From NCBI GenBank assembly GCA_028292665.1, contig JAQGLW010000100.1, forward strand, positions 1-34,142: a DNA stretch of 34,142 bases, in the 5' to 3' direction. Shown here in pieces: positions 25,494-33,323 of the stretch. The position numbers and the translations under genes are program-made. Position 1 is the stretch's first letter. Every line of letters starts with the position of its first letter. Source of the stretch: Herminiimonas sp. GTDB lineage: Bacteria > Pseudomonadota > Gammaproteobacteria > Burkholderiales > Burkholderiaceae_D. Under the pieces are notes generated by a model that was not told the DNA's origin, did not search any database, and saw only the letters and a list, made by a program, of their open reading frames with translations.

Positions 25494-27101
25494 TCACATG
25501 GCGGCAGTTGTACCGGTTGTACCAGTGCCGATGCCGGTGGTAGTTGTGCCGATGCCAGTCGTACCAATGCCGGTCGTTCCGATGCCCGTCGTACCAGTGC
25601 CGGTTGTGCTAGTGCCGGTTAAACCAGTGCCAGTCGTACCAATACCCGTTGTACCAGTACCGATGCCGGTCGTGCCAGTACCAGTCGTGCCGGTGCCAGT
25701 GATGCCAGTGCCGGTTAAACCAGTGCCGGTTAAACCAGTGCCGGTTAAACCAGTGCCGGTTAAACCAGTGTCGGTTAATCCAGTGCCAGTCGTACCAATA
25801 CCCGTTGTACCGGTGCCGATGCCAGTCGTACCAGTGCCGGTTATGCCAGTGCCGGTCGTGCCAGTACCAGTCGTGCCGGTGCCAGTGATGCCAGTGCCGG
25901 TCGTACCAGTGCCGGTCGTACCAATGCCAGTCGTACCAGTGCCGGTCGTGCCGGTGCCAGTCGTACCCGTACCAGTCGTACCCGTACCAGTCGTACCCGT
26001 ACCAGTCGTACCCGTACCAGTCGTACCAGTGCCGGTCGTACCAGTGCCGGTTGCGCCAGTTGCAGTATTCTGCTGAATTTGACCGCGGATCTCACCGTTG
26101 GGGAAAGCAGCGCTATCGACTTCAAAGTAATAAGTACCGCTCATGATCGCGCTGATCTGTGCATCGGTAAGAGTTACCTTCGTGGTCCAGATTCCACTGC
26201 CGCTGGATGTTTCGGTCATCGGGAAAACGACCGGTCCGGTCATGCCGGCTGCTCCCTGATGAATATGTGCCGCATTGCCTGTAATGCCCGACGTGGTAAC
26301 GGCTGCTACCAATGTTTTTGCGACTGGGTCCACTAGCGCTATTCCAAGGGAAGTGGCAGTGCTGGTAACAGGGGGAACCTGTTGCGTGCCTGTCAGCACG
26401 TTAACAAATATCGTAGGTGCTGTGGCATTGGTCGTACTTGTTCCAGTCGTTCCAGTCGTGGTTCCGGTTGCCCCCGTTCCCGTCGTACCGGTGCCAGTCG
26501 CTCCTGTGCCGGTTGCCCCGGTTCCCGTAGCGCCGGCGGCTCCGCTACTCGGTAGCTGCTGCAAAATCTGGCCGCGGATTTCACCGTTGGGAAAGGCAGC
26601 GCTATGCACATTAAAATAAAAGCCGCCCGTTTTCAATGTGGTGAGCTGTGCCTCGGTCATGGTTGCCTGCGTGGTCCAGATACCGCTGCCCGCAGAGGTT
26701 TCGCTTAACGGGAAGATAATCGGACCGGCCACGCCGATTGCACCTTCATGAATATGCGCTGCATTGCCGGTAATCCCGGTCGTCGTCACGACCGCTTTGA
26801 ATAGTCGCGTAGCGGGATCGATAATGACAACTCCTGTAGCGGTAGCGGTGCTGTTATTAGGCGGAGTTTCCTGCACCCCTGTCAGGGTCGCCGCGAACGC
26901 GTTGTCGGGTATGGTTGCGTTGGCGGTAGCAACGGTATTGGCGGGAGTGCCGCTGCCTGTTCCGGTAGTGCTTGTTCCAGTAGTGCCACTGGACCCGCTG
27001 GAATTATTGTTGTTATCGCCGCCGCCGCATGATGCGAGAAAAAGTACGGTGATTACTGCCAGCCACCAATGCATGAATGATCTGAAACGAAAGGATTTCA
27101 T
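25494..27101 (-). CDS. Lipoprotein with two CHRD domains and a Thr/Gly repeat tail
   Basis: A 535-aa cell-envelope protein. The signal peptide ends in a lipobox (FLASC, lipidated Cys25) followed by GGGDNNNN, a flexible tether. Two CHRD domains follow (about 66-182 and 228-343). They are clear duplicates: each has GNAAHIH, SGIWTT and AAFPNGEIRGQI. The linker (184-226) and the C-terminal 190 residues (about 346-535) consist almost only of Thr and Gly in five-residue units (TGTTG and variants with Ile or Leu), encoded by a 15-bp tandem repeat. CHRD domains are known from chordin and occur in bacteria without firm function. The ribosome site AAGGAGG, 7 nt before the ATG, is near perfect. Tail length is likely to vary between strains. 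The opposite strand carries a Pro/Val frame that I treat as a by-product. Confidence 0.88.
   Translation of the reverse strand: MKSFRFRSFMHWWLAVITVLFLASCGGGDNNNNSSGSSGTTGTSTTGTGSGTPANTVATANATIPDNAFAATLTGVQETPPNNSTATATGVVIIDPATRLFKAVVTTTGITGNAAHIHEGAIGVAGPIIFPLSETSAGSGIWTTQATMTEAQLTTLKTGGFYFNVHSAAFPNGEIRGQILQQLPSSGAAGATGTGATGTGATGTGTTGTGATGTTTGTTGTSTTNATAPTIFVNVLTGTQQVPPVTSTATSLGIALVDPVAKTLVAAVTTSGITGNAAHIHQGAAGMTGPVVFPMTETSSGSGIWTTKVTLTDAQISAIMSGTYYFEVDSAAFPNGEIRGQIQQNTATGATGTGTTGTGTTGTGTTGTGTTGTGTTGTGTTGTGTTGTGTTGIGTTGTGTTGTGITGTGTTGTGTTGTGITGTGTTGIGTGTTGIGTTGTGLTDTGLTGTGLTGTGLTGTGLTGTGITGTGTTGTGTTGIGTGTTGIGTTGTGLTGTSTTGTGTTGIGTTGIGTTGIGTTTTGIGTGTTGTTAAM
25500..26060. repeat. 15-bp tandem repeat array (VNTR) inside the CHRD lipoprotein gene
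   Basis: About 37 units of a degenerate 15-mer, plus-strand form GTCGTACCAGTGCCG and variants, with a few 12-bp partial units that keep the frame. There are locally exact runs: GTCGTACCCGTACCA four times at 25960-26019, and GTGCCGGTTAAACCA four times at 25708-25767 plus one variant. A larger segment recurs at a 156-bp offset. Exact runs point to recent slippage or unequal exchange. Confidence 0.88.
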
Positions 27102-27834
27102 GAAAACGCCTCCTTAACAGGTTGAATGAATAAAACTTCCCGGCATTTCGGAGGTGGGCGCATGAATGATGTGCAACGTACACGATGGTCCGTCTTGATA
27201 TGTGCAAACTTGCGTCTGCATCGCCTCTCTGCCAACTACCGTTATTTCCATTGCTATCAAATATAGAAATGTCAGCGGTTCTTCACTCGGCTGCATACAG
27301 TTTTGATTGGCAACCTCTGCGGCAAGCTAAAGCAGTCTTTGTGCCTGAACGCGCATGGGTTTCTTCCATTTCAGTGCGATGTCATCGCTGCAATTCATGA
27401 TGTTTGATAAAACGGTAATCAGAGCCGGGCGTCCGGAAAATATCTTGTTCCGGCCGGTTTTCCGGTTGATGTTGAATGGATTTGAAAAGCGGCTGTTCTG
27501 CCGCCACATGCATGCCTATCAGCAGGCCTTTGGCGAGCAGTACGTAATAAATACCGAACGGTGTAATTTTTTTTGAAAGCCCATGAAAATGCTGTGCATG
27601 GTTTTCATTCAGGATTAATAAAGAAGTTCCGCGCTTTCAATCATGCAGATGCGCATGGAGCAAAAATGTCGAGCGGAAAAACAGAACGGTTGTTTGCTAT
27701 CATGCGACGTGACATGGATCGTCAATACGGGCTCCGCATTCGTGCGAGCAGATGTGAGCATGGGAACTTCACATCGTTATTTTTATATCTCACATTTACG
27801 CTGATGACTGAAGCTTGTCAGCCGGAATATCATC
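27102..27834. other. Divergent intergenic region, 733 bp
   Basis: This is the longest stretch without a convincing gene. It lies between the CHRD lipoprotein and the methyltransferase, which diverge, so it must hold both promoters. It contains an 8-bp inverted repeat, CCGGAAAA/TTTTCCGG (27433-27465, 17-nt loop), and a T8 run at 27567-27574. Short open frames (27355-27576 and 27573-27842) lack ribosome sites and family signals. No tRNA-like structure was seen. Confidence 0.45.
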
Positions 27835-28659
27835 ATGCATGAAATAAAACCGGGCCAATCGATCGAGCTGTTAAAGGAATTGCATATCCTTACCCGCGAC
27901 GGAAAGATGAATCAGGATAGCCGGCGCAAGCTCAAGCAGGTGTACCACCTGTACCAATTCATCGAGCCGCTGCTGAAGGAAGTGCAGCAGGAGCATGCCG
28001 ATATCCAACTGGTCGATCATGGGGCCGGCAAGTCTTACCTCGGCTTTATTTTGTACGATCTTTTTTTCAAAACGCTGAATAATGCATCGCGCATTTACGG
28101 TATCGAAACGCGCGATGAGCTGGTCAAAAAATCGCAGGAACTGGCGGAGAGGCTGGATTTTCCCGGCATGTCGTTTCTGAACCTGTCGGTCGCCGAATCG
28201 ATCGGATCGGATCGCTTGCCCGAAAAAATAGATGTCGTGACCGCGCTGCATGCATGTAATACCGCCACCGACGACGCGATTCATTTTGCATTGAAAAAGC
28301 AGGCGAGATTCATGGTGCTGGTGCCTTGTTGCCAGGCCGAAGTCGCTTCAGTTCTGAAGAAAAATAAAAATAAAGCGCTGCCCAAGGATGCGCTGACCGA
28401 AATCTGGCGCCATCCGCTGCACACCCGGGAATTCGGCAGCCAAGTGACGAATGTGTTGCGCTGCCTGCAACTCGAGGCGCATGGCTATCAGGTCAATGTA
28501 ACCGAGCTGGTAGGGTGGGAGCATTCGATGAAAAACGAATTGATCATCGCCAGCTATAAGAATCTGCCGCGCCAGCGGCCGGCCGAACGCTTGAATGACG
28601 TGCTTCATACACTCGGACTGGAAGAAATGCGGGACCGGTTTTTTACGATGCGGCAATAA
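27835..28659 (+). CDS. SAM-dependent methyltransferase, Methyltransf_32-like
   Basis: A 274-aa Rossmann-fold methyltransferase. Motif I is DHGAGKSYLG (61-70), an unusual form with His in place of the common Val/Ile. Downstream are VTALHACNTATDDAI and VLVPCCQAE. The LHACxxAT and VPCC motifs together identify the family I know as Methyltransf_32 (PF13679), which includes eukaryotic METTL25/GSTCD-type proteins. The substrate is unknown; RNA or small proteins are possibilities. It has no signal peptide or membrane segment. The start at 27835 has only a GGAA upstream. The gene stands alone with long noncoding DNA on both sides. Confidence 0.82.
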   Translation: MHEIKPGQSIELLKELHILTRDGKMNQDSRRKLKQVYHLYQFIEPLLKEVQQEHADIQLVDHGAGKSYLGFILYDLFFKTLNNASRIYGIETRDELVKKSQELAERLDFPGMSFLNLSVAESIGSDRLPEKIDVVTALHACNTATDDAIHFALKKQARFMVLVPCCQAEVASVLKKNKNKALPKDALTEIWRHPLHTREFGSQVTNVLRCLQLEAHGYQVNVTELVGWEHSMKNELIIASYKNLPRQRPAERLNDVLHTLGLEEMRDRFFTMRQ

Positions 28660-29033
28660 TCGTGAATTGATCGTGCAGCCGCGCAAGGCGGCATGACGGA
28701 TGTGCGCCTTGCCATCCGTTTCGATATTGAGATGGAGGCATTCCATCGCGCAATCCGAAGACTCGGGGCGTCATTACAAATTTTCCCGGAGTTTTTTCGC
28801 ATTGCGAGCCCGCTTGGCGGGCCGGATCTTTCATTTTGTCAGACAAATCCCACAGCAGAATCGGAAAAGCGCCGATGCTAAAGACTGTTATTTTCTGCGA
28901 GCATCGTTTCATGCAGATATTGCACATTTGCAAACAGGGTCATCAACAAAGTGCAACGCAAACGGCAGAATGGAAAATCAAATCGTTTGCTGCCCGTGAC
29001 CAGCCTGCCGTCAATAAGCTGAGGAAAAATAAA
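28660..29033. other. Intergenic region, 374 bp
   Basis: This separates the methyltransferase from the Crp-type regulator on the same strand. It holds one compact GC-rich hairpin (28808-28822). The regulator's reading frame is open back to 28836, but that extension lacks a ribosome site and the Crp family's N-terminus begins at 29034. Confidence 0.45.
28808..28822 (+). terminator. Possible terminator after the methyltransferase gene
   Basis: GCCCGC-TTG-GCGGGC is a perfect 6-bp stem with a 3-nt loop. A T-rich but interrupted stretch (ATCTTTCATTTTG) follows a few bases later. It is 149 nt downstream of the stop codon. Confidence 0.35.
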
Positions 29034-29765
29034 ATGGCAATCCCACACATTACGCCCCATAGTCCGAAACAAAATCATTTGCTCGCTGCATTACCCGACG
29101 CGGATTTCCGGCGGCTGCTGCCGGAGCTGGAAGCGGTGCAAATGAAAATCGGCCAGCCGCTTTACGAAACCGGTTCGCAAATGCGTCATGTTTATTTCCC
29201 CGCCAACAGTATCGTTTCCCTGTTATACGTCACGCGGAATGGTGCGGCGACGGAAATCGCCGTCATAGGCAACGAAGGCATGGTAGGGGTCGCACTGTTC
29301 ATGGGGGGCGAGACGACGCAAAATCCGACAATGGTAAAAAGCTCGGGCTACGCGTACCGTTTGAAGGAGAGCGTGATAAAAGAGGAATTCAAGCACTGCG
29401 AAAGCCTGCAATACATATTGTTGCGCTACACGCATGCGCTGCTCGCACAGATAACGCAGACCGCGGCATGCAACCGGCATCATTCGATCGATCAGCAGTT
29501 TTGCCGTTGCCTGTTGTCAAGCCTCGATCGTCTGCCGTCCAACGAAGTAAGCATGACCCAGGAATTCATTGCCAACACGCTCGGCGTGCGTCGGGAAAGC
29601 GTTACGGAAGCCGCAAAAAAATTGCAGAGCGCCGGGCTGATTCATTACAGCCGCGGCCACATTATCGTGACTGACCGCAAGGGCCTGGAATCGGAAGTCT
29701 GCGAATGCTATTCGGTAGTGAAAAAGGAATATGACCGGATGCGCAGCGACAGGATCGCGGCTTGA
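29034..29765 (+). CDS. Crp/Fnr-family transcriptional regulator
   Basis: A 243-aa regulator of a Crp subgroup common in Oxalobacteraceae and relatives. The N-terminal cNMP-type beta-barrel (about 12-125) shows HVYFPANSIVSLLYV and EIAVIGNEGMVGVALFMGG. The phosphate-binding cassette of true cAMP receptors (GExxL..R-S/T-A) is absent, so cAMP binding is unlikely. No Fnr-type N-terminal Cys cluster is present; the only Cys run is in the dimerisation helix (TAACNRHHSIDQQFCRCLL). The C-terminal winged helix includes MTQEFIANTLGVRRESVTEAAKKLQ, the recognition helix. The start at 29034 is supported by GAGGA about 9 nt upstream. Target genes and ligand are unknown. It ends 5 bp from the convergent DUF2721 gene. 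Confidence 0.9.
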   Translation: MAIPHITPHSPKQNHLLAALPDADFRRLLPELEAVQMKIGQPLYETGSQMRHVYFPANSIVSLLYVTRNGAATEIAVIGNEGMVGVALFMGGETTQNPTMVKSSGYAYRLKESVIKEEFKHCESLQYILLRYTHALLAQITQTAACNRHHSIDQQFCRCLLSSLDRLPSNEVSMTQEFIANTLGVRRESVTEAAKKLQSAGLIHYSRGHIIVTDRKGLESEVCECYSVVKKEYDRMRSDRIAA

Positions 29766-29770
29766 CCGGC

Positions 29771-30232
29771 TCATCCGGATTTTCCGGACATCAGGCTGCG
29801 GCGCACTGAAGCCGACATGGCGGCGGTGACGAGAAAAATTTCGCGCAAAAACAAGATGAAGCTGCCGATCATGCTCAGCATGCTGACGACGAACAGCAGT
29901 GCGATCAATTTATCCACATCCAGATCGAAAACCGTATCGAAAAAGAGCACGATAATCACCACGCAAATCAGCAGCGCGGACGCAGCGATCAGGATCATTG
30001 CGCGGTGAATCAACCGCATCCTGCGATACAGGATATCAACTTCATCCCGGCGTTCCGCCCGAGCGGACTCTGCAGCGGCATCGATGCGAAGTTCGAGCAC
30101 CCGGCATCGATCGATGATGCGTCCCAGGCGATTCGCCAGCACCCTGAACTGCGTTCCCATGCCGACCAGCAGAAACGCCGGCGCAATCGCAAGGTTTATG
30201 ATGCTGCCGACGTTGCCGGAGTGAATATTCAT
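29771..30232 (-). CDS. DUF2721 membrane protein
   Basis: A 153-aa inner-membrane protein of unknown function. It has the layout of DUF2721: an N-terminal hydrophobic helix (about 12-28, INLAIAPAFLLVGMGTQF), the conserved polar RVLANRLGRIIDRCRVLE segment, a charged helix rich in Arg and Glu, and two transmembrane segments (about 75-95 and 105-132). The start at ATG 30232 is favoured over an in-frame TTG 14 codons earlier. It is not obviously co-transcribed with any neighbour. Confidence 0.85.
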   Translation of the reverse strand: MNIHSGNVGSIINLAIAPAFLLVGMGTQFRVLANRLGRIIDRCRVLELRIDAAAESARAERRDEVDILYRRMRLIHRAMILIAASALLICVVIIVLFFDTVFDLDVDKLIALLFVVSMLSMIGSFILFLREIFLVTAAMSASVRRSLMSGKSG

Positions 30233-30498
30233 GCTGGGCAGGATTCCACAAGAATCGAAATGGAAGAAATACAAAGAAGTAAATTACCGGCCTATGATAA
30301 AACAATTGAAGTCTGCCGCCCGGGCATGCGGTGCAAAACCCGGAATTTCCGGCAATATGAAGACGCAGGGCGGATCTGGTCCGCCGTTCGGCGATGGCCG
30401 GCGGACGGGATCGGCCCTGCCGTTTCATTATCGTAATAGAATGCATCTCATCGATGGAATGAAATGCTTTTTATCGCCGGATGGTTTCAGGGAAAAGA

Positions 30499-31005
30499 AT
30501 GGACGATTCAATTGAACTCGAATATGCGGGATTCTGGCTGAGAACATGGGCCGGCATCATCGACTCGATACTCATGGCCCTGATTGGATTTCCGTTGCTG
30601 CTGGGGATTTACGGGAGCGACTGGTTCGCATCGGATGCGCTTGTCGCAGGGCCGTCCGACTTCGTGATTTCATGGATTTTTCCGGCAATTGCGGTGATCG
30701 CATTCTGGATGGCCAGACATGCAATGCCGGGCAAGATGGCGATCTCGGCCACGATCGTCGATGAAAAGACCGGCGGGCCGCCAAGCGCGGGACAACATGT
30801 CGGCCGCTACTTCGGCTACTTTCTTTCGGCGATTCCGTTCGGGTTGGGCTTTCTGTGGGTGGCCTTCGACAAGAAGAAGCAGGGATGGCATGACAAACTG
30901 GCGGGAACGGTTGTCGTCCGCCCCAGGAAAAACTCTGCCGCGGTCCATTTCGCACAGCAGCCCGATGGATCCGATCGCGGCCGAATGCATTGCAACCCGG
31001 CGTAA
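30499..31005 (+). CDS. RDD-family membrane protein
   Basis: A 168-aa protein with the RDD domain. The N-terminal segment YAGFWLRTWAGIIDSILMALIGFPLLLG holds the signature Arg and Asp in the first transmembrane helix, a second helix spans about 55-72, and GRYFGYFLSAIPFGLGFLWVAFD ends with the conserved Lys-rich DKKKQGWHDKLAGTVVV, in which the family's second Asp lies. RDD proteins have been proposed to act in ion transport, including Na+(Li+,K+)/H+ exchange in one described case. The start at 30499 is chosen for CAGGGA 6 nt upstream; an ATG six codons earlier is also in frame. It is followed after 3 bp by the GIY-YIG gene, probably in one operon. Confidence 0.9.
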   Translation: MDDSIELEYAGFWLRTWAGIIDSILMALIGFPLLLGIYGSDWFASDALVAGPSDFVISWIFPAIAVIAFWMARHAMPGKMAISATIVDEKTGGPPSAGQHVGRYFGYFLSAIPFGLGFLWVAFDKKKQGWHDKLAGTVVVRPRKNSAAVHFAQQPDGSDRGRMHCNPA

Positions 31006-31008
31006 ATA

Positions 31009-31263
31009 ATGGCCTGGTTTTTGTATCTGATCGAATGCGAGGACGGCAGCATCTATACCGGCATCACGGTCGATGTGGATGCGCGTTATGCAGCGCATGC
31101 GAGCGGGAAGGGCGCGCGTTATACCCGTTCCCATCCGCCGCGGCGTCTGCTGGCCGTCGTTGAATATGCCGACCGATCGGCCGCCTCGAAAGCCGAATAT
31201 GAAATGAAGCAGCTGTCGGCGAGCGAGAAACGCGCATTCGGCGTGCGGCACGGGGCAGGGTGA
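31009..31263 (+). CDS. GIY-YIG nuclease-fold protein (UPF0213/YhbQ type)
   Basis: An 84-aa single-domain GIY-YIG protein: FLYLIECEDGSIYTGIT at the N-terminus carries the YL and YTG forms of the two motif tyrosines, then DVDARYAAHASGKGARYTRSHPPRRLL supplies the catalytic Arg region, and EAxxxE-like AEYEMKQL the metal-binding Glu. It is the stand-alone short form, typified by E. coli YhbQ, for which nuclease activity on DNA has been reported; the physiological role is unclear. It starts 3 bp after the RDD stop codon and is likely translated by coupling. No separate ribosome site is evident. Confidence 0.92.
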   Translation: MAWFLYLIECEDGSIYTGITVDVDARYAAHASGKGARYTRSHPPRRLLAVVEYADRSAASKAEYEMKQLSASEKRAFGVRHGAG

Positions 31264-31342
31264 TTTCGAATCCGGCGGGTTCGACGGCAGGCAATGATGA
31301 ATCCGCTTTTTACCACGTTCATATTCATGATACGGTCGCGCC

Positions 31343-31936
31343 ATGACAAGACAATTTTCCGCCGCCTGCGAACGCAATCGCGAACCTATTCTGGCAGTGC
31401 TGCAGACCGTATTCGCCGACCGGCGACGCGTGCTTGAAATCGGCAGCGGCACCGGCCAGCATGCGGTGTTTTTCGCTGCACGGATGCCGCACCTGGTCTG
31501 GCAGACCAGCGATTTGCCCGGCAATCATCCCGGCATCATCGCGTGGCAGCAGGAGGCGCAATTGTCCAATGTGCTCCCGCCGCTGGCGCTCGACACCGGT
31601 TCCTCCGATTGGCCGCAAGGTACGTTCGACGCAGTGTTCAGCGCCAATACCTGTCACATCATGGCATGGCAAGAAGTGCGGGCGATGTTCGCGGGGATCG
31701 GGCGTATTCTGCAGGCGGGCGGCGTGCTGTGCATTTACGGGCCGTTCAACTATAACGGCGCTTTCACCAGTGTCAGCAATGCGCAATTCGATGCATCGTT
31801 GCGCGCGCAGGCGGCGCATATGGGGATTCGCGATTTTGAATTGATGAACCGGCTTGCCGGCGATCAGGGATTCGTGCTGGAGGCCGATAATTCGATGCCG
31901 GCAAACAACCGGCTGCTGGTATGGCGCCGCGGTTGA
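31343..31936 (+). CDS. DUF938 SAM-dependent methyltransferase-like protein
   Basis: A 197-aa class I methyltransferase-fold protein of the DUF938 family. It starts with the family's SAACERNREPIL segment, then motif I LEIGSGTGQHAVFFA (about 30-44), WQTSDLPGNHPGI, and FDAVFSANTCHIMAWQEV. The sequence GGVLCIYGPFNYNGAFTS and a final NNRLLVWRR complete the family profile. The SAM-binding glycines are intact, so it should bind SAM; the substrate is not known. It follows the GIY-YIG gene by 79 bp on the same strand and may be transcribed with it. A hairpin at 31952 follows the stop codon. Confidence 0.9.
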   Translation: MTRQFSAACERNREPILAVLQTVFADRRRVLEIGSGTGQHAVFFAARMPHLVWQTSDLPGNHPGIIAWQQEAQLSNVLPPLALDTGSSDWPQGTFDAVFSANTCHIMAWQEVRAMFAGIGRILQAGGVLCIYGPFNYNGAFTSVSNAQFDASLRAQAAHMGIRDFELMNRLAGDQGFVLEADNSMPANNRLLVWRRG

Positions 31937-31951
31937 TCTCTATTGATCGTC

Positions 31952-31982
31952 GAATGGCGGGCGGCATCCGCCCTGCCGATTC
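31952..31982. terminator. Strong hairpin between convergent genes
   Basis: GGCGGGCGG (31956-31964) pairs with CCGCCC and GCC (31968-31977, one bulged T) around a CAT loop. GAAT and ATTC extend the stem past a bulged G. It lies in the 97-bp gap between the DUF938 gene and the convergent hydrolase gene and probably serves both. There is no T-tract. Confidence 0.5.
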
Positions 31983-32033
31983 AATATGGGCTGCGGCGTT
32001 TGCGGCTATCGGGATGTAGTCAATTCAGTCAAT

Positions 32034-33323
32034 TCAATTGCCGCCATTTGTACTGGCCGGACCGCCGCCTGACAATTTTGCAGCGCTTCCCTGGGCAGGA
32101 GTCCGTTCCTGATTCGCGGACGCATACGTTTCCGAATGCGGCGCCGACGAATTATCGGTCCAGACGACATAGTCATCCACTGCATATAATTTGCACGGTT
32201 GGCGGCTGCTCTTCTCGCAGCTGGCGAGTACGCGCTCGACCGGATCATCGCCTTCCTCCGCCCAGCTCCACGAGCCGCTTGCAGAAACCGCAAATGCCCT
32301 CGGCAACGACTTGCCGAGGAATGCGCGATAAGCCTCGCGTCCCTTGTCCTTGAGATATGGAATTGCGTTGACGTTATCGATTGTGGCGAAATCGCTTTTC
32401 GGTATCTGGGGATCGTCTGCTATCGCAACGACTTCATCCGTCGGCATGCCGATCCGATGCAGGAATTTTTCCGTTTCGGGCCACCAGATTTTTACACCGT
32501 CGCGACTGCCGGCCATTCCGTGGGCATCGCTCTTGAACGGACCGTAGGCAACCAGTTGCGCATCGCCGCCGGAGGCCACGTAAGCGTTATACATCCGTGA
32601 TGCAATGTCATGATTGAAGTAGCTGTCGTTTTCACCGTAAAACCACAGGCTGGGTACCGTGCTCTTGGCGCCGTAATCGGCAAACGCATCCACCAGCGAC
32701 GCCTGCCACCGGCAGGTGCCGCTGTCGTCGCGCAGACCGCCGGCAAAATTGATCAAGCCCTTTACGCCGGGAAATTTGCGCGTGCCGAACGCCATGGTCG
32801 CGAGTCCGCCGTATGATTGGCCTGCGACGACGATCCGGTCCTTGTCAACCCAGCTTTGCCTGCGCATGTATTCGAGCGTGCTTTGCAAATCGTCGGCCTG
32901 CAACTGTCCATTGCCTTCCATGTTGCATCCGTAGTCGGAATACTCTCCGGTCGATCCGGAAAATCCCTTGCGCATCGGGATGACGACTGCATAACCGCGC
33001 TTGACGAATTCGCGGCTGATGACAAGGAACCGGTCGCGCTTCTGGAGATGCGGATCTCCCGGCTCCTTTCCGTGATTCATGATGACAAGCGGAAAAGGTC
33101 CTTCGCCGGGGGGTTTGAAAATCGTTGTTTCGAGTTCTGCGTTCGTGCCGCCGGAAGCCGCCAGCACCATCACGATTTGTTCATTAAGCCTTGCATCGAG
33201 ACTCGGTTCCTGTGCGACGCACGAGTTGCTAAGAAGGCTTAATCCAACAATCGCACCGCCGATGACAGCACCGAGTTTCCAGTTTTTTTTCATTCCGCGT
33301 TTCTGCATACAAAAATTCGCCAT
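32034..33323 (-). CDS. Exported alpha/beta hydrolase, dienelactone-hydrolase-like
   Basis: A 429-aa secreted hydrolase. The N-terminus has a positively charged region and hydrophobic core (LGAVIGGAIVGLSLLSNSC) with likely cleavage near CVAQ-EP. The catalytic domain reads TTIFKPPGEGPFPLVIMNHG, then RGYAVVIPMRKGFSGSTGEY. The nucleophile elbow GQSYGG has Ser170. Asp233 (FYGENDSYF) and His268 (DAHGM) probably complete the triad. After about residue 290 comes a second, Trp-containing region (FLGKSLPRAFAVSASGSWSW, then ASCEKSSRQPCKLYAVDDYVVW) found in related periplasmic proteins, and a disordered tail. The start is ambiguous: 33323 has GGAAGG close upstream; ATG 33293 would give a shorter signal peptide but no proper ribosome site. 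The substrate is unknown. It is divergent from the DUF4186 gene. Confidence 0.85.
   Translation of the reverse strand: MANFCMQKRGMKKNWKLGAVIGGAIVGLSLLSNSCVAQEPSLDARLNEQIVMVLAASGGTNAELETTIFKPPGEGPFPLVIMNHGKEPGDPHLQKRDRFLVISREFVKRGYAVVIPMRKGFSGSTGEYSDYGCNMEGNGQLQADDLQSTLEYMRRQSWVDKDRIVVAGQSYGGLATMAFGTRKFPGVKGLINFAGGLRDDSGTCRWQASLVDAFADYGAKSTVPSLWFYGENDSYFNHDIASRMYNAYVASGGDAQLVAYGPFKSDAHGMAGSRDGVKIWWPETEKFLHRIGMPTDEVVAIADDPQIPKSDFATIDNVNAIPYLKDKGREAYRAFLGKSLPRAFAVSASGSWSWAEEGDDPVERVLASCEKSSRQPCKLYAVDDYVVWTDNSSAPHSETYASANQERTPAQGSAAKLSGGGPASTNGGN

Noticed and set aside
25500-26060. CRISPR-like appearance of regularly spaced repeats
   Set aside because: The units are contiguous 15-mers with no unique spacers, in frame within a coding sequence, and no cas genes are present.
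25480-26076. 198-aa plus-strand frame made of Pro-Val repeats
   Set aside because: It is the complement of the 15-bp repeat, which stays open in several frames. It has no domain or good ribosome site, whereas the minus strand gives a full lipoprotein with AAGGAGG before its start.
27573-27842. 89-aa frame upstream of the methyltransferase gene
   Set aside because: Begins at a TTG inside a T-tract without a ribosome site, and the composition is not protein-like.
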